A stretch of DNA of 6,265 nt from Deltaproteobacteria bacterium (GTDB lineage: Bacteria; Myxococcota_A; Polyangia; HGW-17; SLPX01), in contig JAABSF010000172.1 in assembly GCA_011390535.1 (NCBI GenBank), forward strand, positions 1 to 6,265, written 5' to 3'. The translations under genes and the position numbers were made by a program. The stretch's first letter is position 1, and each line of letters opens with the position of its first letter. The notes under the pieces were generated by a model, which ran no database searches, had not been told where the DNA came from, and worked only from the letters and a program-made list of their open reading frames with translations. Shown piece by piece: positions 1 through 5,624 of the stretch.

Positions 1-1
1 C

Positions 2-292
2 GCGGACAGATCTATGCTTAAGTACATGCACAAGGAAGTCGTTATTGTGTACGATCCCAAAGATTTGTCCGTTTCCCGTTTTCTTGTCGATATAAGCATT
101 ATCAGGGAAGTGATTGAATATATAAGCCTTTTTGCCCCTGTGCGCAGGACTCTTTGTGTTGTGGTCATGAATATGACGGTTGTTTTCGGAAAAACTATCT
201 TCTGCGGGACAACAGACTCACAACAGACTCACAACAGACTCACAACAGACTCACAACAGACTTACAACAGACTCAATTTAGGAAGGGTTTGA
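2..292 (+). CDS. Doubtful open frame, possibly 3' end of a gene from outside the window
   Basis: The frame is open from the left edge (codons from position 2), has an ATG at 14 and stops at 290-292. The first 65 or so residues after that ATG have a mixed, hydrophobic-strand-like composition (for example KEVVIVYDPKDL). The last 25 residues are a translation of the 11-bp tandem array and are low-complexity Thr/Gln/Asn. No ribosome binding site precedes the ATG and no family is recognised. I keep it only because the frame is not closed on its 5' side. A non-coding interpretation is at least as likely. Confidence 0.18.
   Translation, partial: ADRSMLKYMHKEVVIVYDPKDLSVSRFLVDISIIREVIEYISLFAPVRRTLCVVVMNMTVVFGKTIFCGTTDSQQTHNRLTTDSQQTYNRLNLGRV
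209..274. repeat. Tandem array, 6 copies of an 11-bp unit
   Basis: Six consecutive copies of ACAACAGACTC start at 209, 220, 231, 242, 253 and 264. Only one base differs (fifth copy ends in T). The 11-bp period equals about one helical turn, so the embedded GACTCA hexamers (215, 226, 237, 248, 270, with GACTTA at 259) all face one side of the helix. There are no spacers, so it is not CRISPR. The period is not a multiple of three, unlike the in-gene repeats of this window. Confidence 0.97.
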
Positions 293-320
293 ATATGCTT
301 AACTTAGGAAGGGTTTGAAT
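275..320. repeat. 20-bp direct repeat, two copies 26 bp apart
   Basis: Positions 275-294 and 301-320 are the same 20-mer with one mismatch (AATTTAGGAAGG versus AACTTAGGAAGG at its start, both followed by GTTTGAAT). Six bases, ATGCTT, separate the copies. The pair directly abuts the 11-bp array, so both may come from one repeat-prone locus. No function can be read from it. Confidence 0.9.
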
Positions 321-417
321 GGTTCATTCTAGTTTACAACAACCAAGTTTATAACAGCAGTGAATTGCCGGATTGGATTTTGTGACACGAAGAATTTGTT
401 GCATGCAAGGTGCTGTC

Positions 418-447
418 TTGTTAAAGGGAAAGACGATCATGTATATA
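418..447 (+). promoter_or_regulatory. Possible sigma70-type promoter for tdk
   Basis: TTGTTA at 418-423 and TATATA at 442-447 are separated by 18 bp, each matching four of six consensus bases. They lie about 65 bp upstream of the tdk start. This is a pattern match only; a different start site is possible. Confidence 0.3.
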
Positions 448-511
448 GTGTTGAAATCATCGGTAGTGTGAGGCTCCCGGTGAGACCTTTGGTGAGACAA
501 GAGAGGAATAG

Positions 512-1204
512 ATGCATCCTACTCCACAAGATGTCGGCTGGATTGAGGTGGTGGTCGGCTCCATGTTCAGCGGGAAGACAGAGGAGCTTATTCGACGGTG
601 CCGCCTGGCACAGATTGCGAAACGTAAGGTGATGATCTTCAAGCCGGCTATGGACAACAGATTCGCCACCACCGAAATTGTGAGTCGCGCGGATGTGCGG
701 TTGCCCTGTCGTTCGGTGAACAGCTCACAGGATATCTTGGAGATCGCTGAAGATGCTACGGTGGTGGGGATTGACGAGGCTCAGTTTTTTGATCGCGGCC
801 TGGTCAAGGTGTGCGAGCATTTGGCGAACCGGGGCAAGAGGGTAATCGTGGCAGGGCTGGATCAAGATTTTCGAGGTGAGCCGTTTACTTTGGTGGCCCG
901 TATGATGGCGGTGGCAGAATACGTCAAAAAGGTTTTGGCTATCTGTGTGGTATGTGGAAACCCGGCTAATCGCAGCCAGCGTATAGTCGCTTCTACATCT
1001 CGTATAGTTGTGGGTGATACGGATGTTTATGAAGCTCGTTGCCGAAAATGTTTTGTGCCGGATACTCCGGGGCCTCACCAAGAGGCGCTCCCCTTAAATA
1101 GTGAGAGTGCCAGGGGAGGACATTCAGAGATCTCCAGGGTGCCCGAGGCACCGGAGGTGTGTGCTGAGGCACCTGAGACATTTGCGGATCCTGAGAGAAA
1201 ATAG
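512..1204 (+). CDS. tdk: Thymidine kinase, type II (TK1-like)
   Basis: Phosphorylates thymidine (and deoxyuridine) with ATP in the cytosol, the salvage entry to dTTP. The family signature is complete: P-loop GSMFSGKT at residues 16-23, Walker-B/catalytic DEAQFF at 88-93 with Glu89 as the expected general base, the GLDQDFRGEPF segment at 115-125, and two zinc-binding pairs C145-x2-C148 and C177-x2-C180. These flank the lasso loop with its nucleoside-binding VYEARC (172-177). The start is supported by AGAGGA five bases upstream. The family core ends near residue 185. The remaining 45 residues are an unusual Glu/Pro/Ala-rich tail with a degenerate 7-residue duplication (EAPEVCA, EAPETFA). The protein is 230 residues against roughly 190-205 for typical bacterial Tdk, so the tail is the only odd part. 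The next gene follows after 35 bp on the same strand, so co-transcription is plausible. Confidence 0.97.
   Translation: MHPTPQDVGWIEVVVGSMFSGKTEELIRRCRLAQIAKRKVMIFKPAMDNRFATTEIVSRADVRLPCRSVNSSQDILEIAEDATVVGIDEAQFFDRGLVKVCEHLANRGKRVIVAGLDQDFRGEPFTLVARMMAVAEYVKKVLAICVVCGNPANRSQRIVASTSRIVVGDTDVYEARCRKCFVPDTPGPHQEALPLNSESARGGHSEISRVPEAPEVCAEAPETFADPERK
1145..1186. repeat. Degenerate 21-bp tandem duplication in the tdk tail
   Basis: Positions 1145-1165 and 1166-1186 both begin GAGGCACC followed by a GAG codon and then diverge. They encode EAPEVCA and EAPETFA (residues 212-225). The period is seven codons, so the frame is kept. It sits in the non-conserved tail, where a length change would not disturb the kinase core. 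Confidence 0.55.
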
Positions 1205-1239
1205 ATAGAATAGATAAAATAGAGAGAAGAGGTCTTGAA

Positions 1240-2019
1240 ATGAAAAGTCCGGAGGGAGAGCAGGACTGGAGAGGTTTACAGGATTGGAGAGTTTTAAACG
1301 AAACTCTCGAAGAAATAGAGGGCCCCGGGTTGCTGGATTTGGAGACATGTACCCAAATTTTGGAAACTGCGGGGATAAAGATTGTCCTTTGGAGGCTGGT
1401 GGAGTCCGGACCGAGGGAGCTGGACAAAGTTTCGGGGGATTTGGACAAAGCTTTGGGGGAGCTGGACAAAGCTTCGAGTGAGCTGTCTTTTCCGTTGGTA
1501 ATGAAGATTGATTCACCGGATATTACTCATAAATCTGATGTGGGCGGTGTAATTACCGGGCTGACCGACAAGGGCGAGGTTCGGCGTGCTTACAATGAGA
1601 TGATGAACCGTGTTCGGTTGGAGCGCCCCGATGCAAAGGTTCGTGGTGTGACATTGCACGAATTTGCGGAAGGGGTGGAGTTGGTTTTGGGGATGTCTCG
1701 TGATCCGCAGTTTGGGCCGGTTGTGATGGTGGGTATGGGAGGAGTGTTTGTGGAAGTTCTTCAGGACTTGGCCTTTCGCATTGCACCCTTTCCTCGCGAC
1801 GAGGCGCTGGCGGCACTGGATGAGTTGCGCAGCAAGGAGATTCTGGGAGGCTACAGGGGTGGTTACGTTGTGGACGCGGAGCTGGTAGCCGACGCCATGG
1901 TAGCCCTGGGAGATCTCGCCGTGAAAGTTCCGGCGATAAAAGAGGTGGACTTGAACCCCATGATGGCAACCGGGAGTAGGGTTGTAGCCGCTGATGTGCG
2001 AATAGTTAAGGGAGCTTAG
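1240..2019 (+). CDS. ATP-grasp beta subunit of ADP-forming acyl-CoA (acetyl-CoA) synthetase
   Basis: Matches the ATP-grasp_5 family, the beta subunit/domain of NDP-forming acyl-CoA synthetases, which make ATP and a free acid from acyl-CoA, ADP and phosphate. Visible motifs are the ATP-grasp lysine and phosphohistidine loop (MKIDSPDI, then HKSDVGGV at 97-104, with His97 at the position of the beta-subunit phosphohistidine), ELVLGMSRDPQFGPVVMVGM (about 149-168), GGVFVEV, LGGYRGG and the metal-binding VDLNPMM near the end. The start has AAGAGG seven bases upstream. At 259 residues it is somewhat longer than stand-alone beta subunits because of two in-frame duplications: QDWRGL/QDWRVL at 8-19 and three 7-residue ELDKVSG-like copies at 60-80. 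The CoA-binding alpha subunit, normally fused or adjacent, is not in the window. Succinyl-CoA synthetase beta is the nearest alternative, but the HKSDVGGV and RDPQFGPV motifs favour the acetyl-CoA type. Confidence 0.9.
   Translation: MKSPEGEQDWRGLQDWRVLNETLEEIEGPGLLDLETCTQILETAGIKIVLWRLVESGPRELDKVSGDLDKALGELDKASSELSFPLVMKIDSPDITHKSDVGGVITGLTDKGEVRRAYNEMMNRVRLERPDAKVRGVTLHEFAEGVELVLGMSRDPQFGPVVMVGMGGVFVEVLQDLAFRIAPFPRDEALAALDELRSKEILGGYRGGYVVDAELVADAMVALGDLAVKVPAIKEVDLNPMMATGSRVVAADVRIVKGA
1261..1296. repeat. 18-bp in-frame tandem duplication
   Basis: CAGGACTGGAGAGGTTTA (1261-1278) is followed directly by a copy with two base changes (1279-1296). It encodes QDWRGL then QDWRVL at residues 8-19 of the ATP-grasp protein, upstream of the conserved domain. 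Confidence 0.9.
1417..1479. repeat. 21-bp in-frame tandem repeat, three copies
   Basis: Units start at 1417, 1438 and 1459, with the core TGGACAAAG in each and a partial fourth start GAGCTG at 1480. They encode ELDKVSG, DLDKALG and ELDKASS (residues 60-80), a charged helix-like stretch just before the conserved FPLVMKI strand of the ATP-grasp domain. The period is exactly seven codons. Confidence 0.92.
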
Positions 2020-2198
2020 GGCCTGTGCAGGGATGACTTGATCGTTCAGACAGCCAATTCATCCCCCCGGCTGCGTTGCTCGGGTGTGTTGGGTTGTTTT
2101 CTTTTACTCCAATTTGTAAAGGTTTTTGAAAGATTCGGTTATGTGCCGGCGGTACAGAAAGAACACCACAATAAAGAGGGTTTACAAGGAGGCAACTA

Positions 2199-5060
2199 AT
2201 GGGAGCGGATAACTCTGAGTTGAGATTAAATAATCTCTTTCGAATGATTCAGATAACGACTCATACAATGACTCAAAATCTGGTTCATACAATGACTCAA
2301 AATCTGATTCATAACATGACTCATAGACGGATCCTTTGCAGGGTTGTTATTGCGATTTTTGCCGGGGCGATTTTTTTAGGGCCACCGGCTGCTTGGGCTG
2401 CTCCTTCAGGTGGAGGAAAGATGTTTTTTAATAGAAGCATTTTTCGCAAAGGGCGGGAGGTGATTTACGAACAGGATTTCAGCCGTATCACGGTCCCTAT
2501 CAGTAGCGAGGCTCGAGTCAAACTTCGGTTAACCCCTTTTTTGGAACGTAAAGGATTGAGAGTGGAGTCGGTTCAAGAGATCCCCGACAGAGGTGTCGGC
2601 GTTGTTACCATGGGGCCTGTATCATCGTTGCAGTCGACCCCTGATTCTTCCATAAGGTTTTTTAAAGATTTAGCGAAAGCCGCAGGAGTTAAGTGGGTGG
2701 GGCCGGTGTTTTTCAAGGGCCGGGCCGTTACCCTTCCTACAGGGAGGCTTTGGGTCTATTTTCCGTCAAACACTCCCGGTGATGTGGTCTTGCGGGAGTT
2801 GAAAAAAATGGGGCTGAAGAGGGACGAAGATTTGCCCTCCTCTACAAGAAAACTTGTTGCAGCCGTTTGCGATAAGTCCTGTGGAGATATAGTTGAAACG
2901 GCGCGCACTCTGACGGATGGTCGGGCGGCGAAAGCGAGCAAAGCGAGCAAGCAAACCACCAACAGAGTCTTGGAGGTGGTGCCCGAGCTCATGAGGCGGT
3001 TCTACTCGAGGATGAAACCTACCGACACTTACTATGATTTGCAGTGGTACTTGAACAACACTGGTGACAATGTGACCGCCGCTTTCAGTGGTCAGAGCAT
3101 ACCAGGGACTCCCCTCGCCGATATCGGGGCTGAGGCGGCGTGGGATGAAACCACCGGTGATCCTTCGGTGATCATCGGAGTAATCGACACCGGGGTGGAC
3201 TGTGGGCATCAGGAGTTTGCGGGAAAATGCTTGGATGGATTGAACGCGATTACTAATGAGCCGGATGGCTCGCCTCCTGATCCTGATGTGGATATGGGGG
3301 CCGGACATGGTTCATCCGTTGCTTCGGTGGCCGCGGCTGCAGTGGACGGAGAGGGAGTGGTTGGTGTCTGTCCTGATTGCAGGGTGGTTCCCATAAGGTT
3401 GATAGAAAAAGCCACTTTTCTTACTGATGCGATGATTCTGAATAGTTTTACACATAGTGTCGATGAAGGGGCGGGCATAATCAACAACTCCTGGGGCCCG
3501 GCGGCTGAGGGGTTTTATATACCGGTTTCGTCGGGCGAGCTGGAAGGATTTGAGTACGCTGCGACCAACGGCAGGAATGGTTTAGGGACGCTTGTGATCT
3601 ACGCGGCTGGAAACGCAAACCAGTCTACCTCATATCTGGGACACCTCCAGTCGACTTTTTCAAACGTCATCGCGGTGGCCGCCAGTGATCAATTCGACAT
3701 GAAGAGTGAGTACAGTAATTTCGGTGAGCATATCACTCTGTGTGCTCCATCCAGCGCGGTTTATCTTAACCCGGCTGTCTATGCCGCCGAGATATTAGGC
3801 AACGGAAACGTGGAGGGGGACTATACATCCAGTTTCGGAGGCACGTCTTCGGCCGCGCCGGTAGTCTCAGGTATTGCGGCCCTTGTTTTAACTCTCGCTC
3901 CGGAATTGACTGCGACAGAGCTGAAAGAGGTCTTGATCGCCACAGCCGATAAAATCGATCCCGACGGCGGCCGCTATGACGGTGATGGTCACAGCATTAA
4001 ATATGGATACGGCCGGGTCAACGCTTTACGCGCCGTGCTCTATGCGCAAGGTTTGGATGATCGCCCGTGGTGTGCCGATCCTGCGCCGGTTGATGATTGC
4101 GAAACTCATTTTGATGAAGATTGTGATGGGTACATAAACACTGGGTGTTTTGTCTCTCCGGTGATGGGGACACCTTGTGCCGACCCTGCTTCTTGTGGAG
4201 CCGAGGCATACTGGGAGTGTCCGCAATCCGGTAAACAGCGGGGTTTATGTACATATGATTGTACGGAGCAACCATGCCCTCCGGGGAGCACCTGTGTGGA
4301 CGGTAAATGCAGCCTTGAATGTGGTGACAATAACGAGTGTCCTACGGAGTTCGTGTGCAGTGACGACGAGCTGGGGATCTGTCTTCCTTCCTGCAGCTCC
4401 AATGAAGATTGTTCGGATGAAGAGTACTGCGACCTGGATGCTGAGATCTGCAAGCTCGCCACAGACGGTAAGGTCGGCTCCAGATGCAATGAGTCTGAAG
4501 ATTGTGAGTTTGGAGGATTTTGTCTCAGCGAGATGATGGGGTTTCAGGGCGGCTATTGCACCCGTTCATGTTCCGGAGACGATGACTGCGACGGGGCTGA
4601 TCGATGTGTGTTTATTTCGGGGTATGGCAGCTTTTGTTACAAGGGATGTAATCTGGATGGAGATTGCCGCGAAAACTATATTTGCCAACAGGCCGGCCCC
4701 CGGGCGGGGACGTGCTACAAGTTTTGTGAACGGGATGATCACTGCACAGGTGGTGATCCCGACTGGGAGGGTATAGTCTGTGTGGTGTCCACCGGGAGAT
4801 GCATAGACGAGAGAGAGCCTGATGCAGGCGTTCCCGACGCTGCAATCATTGACACAGGTGTGTCGGATTCGGATGCAGGCGATCACCCTGATGGGGGCGT
4901 CGATGCTTCTACCGGCGATGGTTCTTCAGGCGATGGAGGGTGCGGATGTAAAGTTGTATCTTCAAAAAAATCTCCCGGAAGCAAGCTGCCTTTTGTTCCA
5001 GGAATCTTGATGTCCCTCACATTTCTTGCGTTTATCTCCCGCCGACGCTTCATCTCTTGA
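2199..5060 (+). CDS. Secreted, surface-anchored subtilisin-like serine protease (S8) with MYXO-CTERM-type tail
   Basis: An exported peptidase S8. Order: repeat-bearing N-terminus (1-42); signal peptide of RR, hydrophobic core and AAWA/APS (about 43-68); propeptide-like region (69-275); catalytic domain from QWYLNNTG (about 282) to 615 with Asp330 (VIDTGVD), His370 (GHGSSVAS), oxyanion Asn472 (AAGNA) and Ser550 (GGTSSAAP). Then a Cys-rich region (625-868) starts with a MopE-like C634-x7-C642DG-x7-C650 motif followed by C-x(4-6)-DDC-type repeats. Last come an Asp/Gly linker, C915-G-C917, a hydrophobic stretch 930-947 and RRR 948-950. That ending matches the MYXO-CTERM class, proposed for transfer to the outer surface. 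The full catalytic set suggests an active enzyme; its substrate is unknown. AAGGAGG at 2186-2192, six bases before ATG, fixes the start at 2199 although Met40 would give an ordinary signal peptide. In 2020-2198 I see no clear promoter or terminator. Confidence 0.95.
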   Translation: MGADNSELRLNNLFRMIQITTHTMTQNLVHTMTQNLIHNMTHRRILCRVVIAIFAGAIFLGPPAAWAAPSGGGKMFFNRSIFRKGREVIYEQDFSRITVPISSEARVKLRLTPFLERKGLRVESVQEIPDRGVGVVTMGPVSSLQSTPDSSIRFFKDLAKAAGVKWVGPVFFKGRAVTLPTGRLWVYFPSNTPGDVVLRELKKMGLKRDEDLPSSTRKLVAAVCDKSCGDIVETARTLTDGRAAKASKASKQTTNRVLEVVPELMRRFYSRMKPTDTYYDLQWYLNNTGDNVTAAFSGQSIPGTPLADIGAEAAWDETTGDPSVIIGVIDTGVDCGHQEFAGKCLDGLNAITNEPDGSPPDPDVDMGAGHGSSVASVAAAAVDGEGVVGVCPDCRVVPIRLIEKATFLTDAMILNSFTHSVDEGAGIINNSWGPAAEGFYIPVSSGELEGFEYAATNGRNGLGTLVIYAAGNANQSTSYLGHLQSTFSNVIAVAASDQFDMKSEYSNFGEHITLCAPSSAVYLNPAVYAAEILGNGNVEGDYTSSFGGTSSAAPVVSGIAALVLTLAPELTATELKEVLIATADKIDPDGGRYDGDGHSIKYGYGRVNALRAVLYAQGLDDRPWCADPAPVDDCETHFDEDCDGYINTGCFVSPVMGTPCADPASCGAEAYWECPQSGKQRGLCTYDCTEQPCPPGSTCVDGKCSLECGDNNECPTEFVCSDDELGICLPSCSSNEDCSDEEYCDLDAEICKLATDGKVGSRCNESEDCEFGGFCLSEMMGFQGGYCTRSCSGDDDCDGADRCVFISGYGSFCYKGCNLDGDCRENYICQQAGPRAGTCYKFCERDDHCTGGDPDWEGIVCVVSTGRCIDEREPDAGVPDAAIIDTGVSDSDAGDHPDGGVDASTGDGSSGDGGCGCKVVSSKKSPGSKLPFVPGILMSLTFLAFISRRRFIS
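2246..2329. repeat. Seven 12-bp units (consensus like GACTCATACAAT) at the subtilase start
   Basis: Units start every 12 bp at 2246, 2258, 2270, 2282, 2294, 2306 and 2318. Examples are GATTCAGATAAC, GACTCATACAAT, GACTCAAAATCT and GATTCATAACAT. The units at 2258-2281 and 2282-2305 form a nearly exact 24-bp doublet. In protein terms it is a four-residue periodicity (HTM-TQNL-VHTM-TQNL) at residues 17-42, just before the hydrophobic core of the signal peptide. Confidence 0.85.
2931..2948. repeat. 9-bp in-frame tandem duplication
   Basis: AAAGCGAGC occurs at 2931-2939 and 2940-2948, followed by a further AAGC. It gives the KASKASK stretch in the propeptide part of the subtilase. It is short enough to be chance on its own and is listed because it fits the pattern of the neighbours. 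Confidence 0.6.
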
Positions 5061-5266
5061 GCCGAACGAGCCTAAAAAGAAAATGACACAGGCTTGAAGG
5101 CGATTGGTGTTCCGAGCGCGCCTCAGGACTTCAGAACCGGCTTCTTTTTACGAATCCACTCAGCAAGTGATCTTGTCGCTTGACTGGTAGTTAATTTTAG
5201 CACCCCACTTTGCAAAGATGGATTGGCGTACGAATCCCGAAGTTATTTTTGAGTCGGCCCTTAATC
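5061..5266. other. Intergenic region between subtilase and integron attC
   Basis: No clear gene and no convincing terminator for the subtilase. AGCCT (5069-5073) and AGGCT (5090-5094) could pair around a 16-base loop, but no T-run follows. The only structure of interest is a short minus-strand open frame, listed separately. In the integrated state the six bases next to the cassette (TTATGT on the minus strand, 5272-5267) belong to this flank. Confidence 0.5.
5123..5242 (-). pseudogene. Possible protein remnant, 39 codons without a start
   Basis: Between an in-frame TAA (5245-5243) and TGA (5125-5123) the minus strand is open for 39 codons. It reads RDSYANPSLQSGV, then a charged end with LAEWIRKKKPVLKS. 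There is no ATG in it, and a GTG at the valine of SGVLK has no Shine-Dalgarno sequence. The composition looks protein-like rather than random, so it may be a gene or cassette fragment, or the translation of a multi-copy intergenic repeat. I do not recognise a family. Confidence 0.25.
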
Positions 5267-5327
5267 ACATAACGGTTGAATTCACCGGCGCGCGATCACG
5301 CGCGTCCGGTGCAACGGCTGGTTGTGC
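5267..5327 (-). other. attC: Integron attC recombination site (61 bp)
   Basis: Read on the minus strand: left simple site GCACAAC (5327-5321), spacer CAGCC, GTTGCACCGG, a single extrahelical A (5305), CGCGCG, loop TGAT, CGCGCG, CCGGTGAATT, spacer CAACC, and right simple site GTTATGT (5273-5267). This is the canonical plan RYYYAAC...GTTRRRY with 5-base unpaired central spacers, a long central stem (CACCGG + CGCGCG pairing), and one unpaired base on the left arm only, which sets the orientation. The right end, AATTCAACC then GTTA, resembles that of the aadA7-type site as I recall it. The folded bottom strand would be the window's plus strand. IntI would cut between G (5273) and T (5272). It lies 27 bp after the antitoxin stop. 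Confidence 0.88.
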
Positions 5328-5354
5328 AAGTTTTGTTTTTGATGATTTTCTTGG

Positions 5355-5624
5355 TTAGTGCGCATTTAGTTCTTTTTCAATACGCTCGGCAAGAAAGATT
5401 TTTAAGAGAGATTGATATGGAACATCTCTTTTGTTTGCTAGAAGTTTAAGTTCCTCAATCATAGTTTCCGGTAGACGCAGGGATATTTTCTTAACTGATG
5501 GTTTAAGGTTAGAAAATGTTATTTTTTCTGCTTTATCCCAGTTAATGTAGTCTGTGGAGTCATGAGTCGCCCAAAACTCTCTTTCTTCTTCTTCGTTTTT
5601 GAATTTTGGTATTTGTTTACTCAT
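5355..5624 (-). CDS. CopG-family antitoxin (BrnA-like partner of BrnT)
   Basis: An 89-residue antitoxin expected to bind and neutralise the upstream toxin and repress the shared promoter. The N-terminal half has the CopG_antitoxin signature: IPKFKNEEEEREFWATHDST (5-24), DYINWDKAE and FSNLKPS (37-43). The C-terminal half is a ribbon-helix-helix DNA-binding unit with strand KISLRLP (46-52), helix 53-66 and second helix from VPYQSLLKIFLAERI (68-82). The start overlaps the toxin stop by 8 bp (ATGAGTAA), the usual coupling in such operons. A strong AAGGAGG (5640-5634) sits nine bases before the ATG, inside toxin codons. The stop is followed after 27 bp by the attC. I leave the symbol blank because the N-terminal domain is the CopG_antitoxin type and not clearly classical BrnA. 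Confidence 0.92.
   Translation of the reverse strand: MSKQIPKFKNEEEEREFWATHDSTDYINWDKAEKITFSNLKPSVKKISLRLPETMIEELKLLANKRDVPYQSLLKIFLAERIEKELNAH

Larger units (their letters stand above)
1..511. other. Leader region upstream of tdk, mostly without a convincing gene
   Basis: This stretch holds an 11-bp tandem array, a 20-bp direct repeat and a possible promoter, listed separately. One plus-strand frame is open from the left edge to a stop at 290-292, with an ATG at 14. Its last third simply translates the 11-bp array (repeated TTDSQQT-like residues). I see no Shine-Dalgarno sequence before the ATG and do not recognise the protein. It could be the tail of a gene starting outside the window or chance. 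From 293 to 511 no gene is visible. The octamer GGTGAGAC occurs twice, at 479-486 and 491-498, just before tdk. Confidence 0.5.

Noticed and set aside
209..274. CRISPR array
   Set aside because: The 11-bp units are directly adjacent, with no spacers of unique sequence.
993..1516. Two long minus-strand frames opposite tdk and the ATP-grasp gene
   Set aside because: They are rich in Pro, Ser and Leu, have no recognisable domain and lie opposite well-supported genes; typical antisense shadows.
1553..1969. 138-residue minus-strand frame opposite the ATP-grasp domain
   Set aside because: Pro/Arg/His-rich antisense of a clearly conserved domain, with no own ribosome binding site seen.
2058..2108. 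Terminator after the ATP-grasp gene (CCCG...CGGG then T-rich)
   Set aside because: The stem is only 4-5 bp, and the T-rich stretch starts well away from it and is interrupted by Gs.
2316..2318. Met40 as the true subtilase start
   Set aside because: It would give a tidy signal peptide, but no Shine-Dalgarno sequence precedes it, whereas AAGGAGG sits at ideal distance before 2199. Kept as an alternative in the findings.
4177..4536. 119-residue plus-strand frame within the Cys-rich part of the subtilase
   Set aside because: Out-of-frame reading of a region whose Cys/Asp repeat pattern is intact only in the subtilase frame.
5069..5094. Terminator hairpin after the subtilase
   Set aside because: Only a 5-bp AGCCT/AGGCT stem around a 16-base loop, with no T-run after it.
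5283..5311. Strong GC-rich hairpin read as a rho-independent terminator or REP element
   Set aside because: The hairpin is flanked by matched 7-base simple sites and 5-base spacers with one extrahelical base, which is attC architecture. The T-rich stretch beyond it on the plus strand would serve no plus-strand gene.
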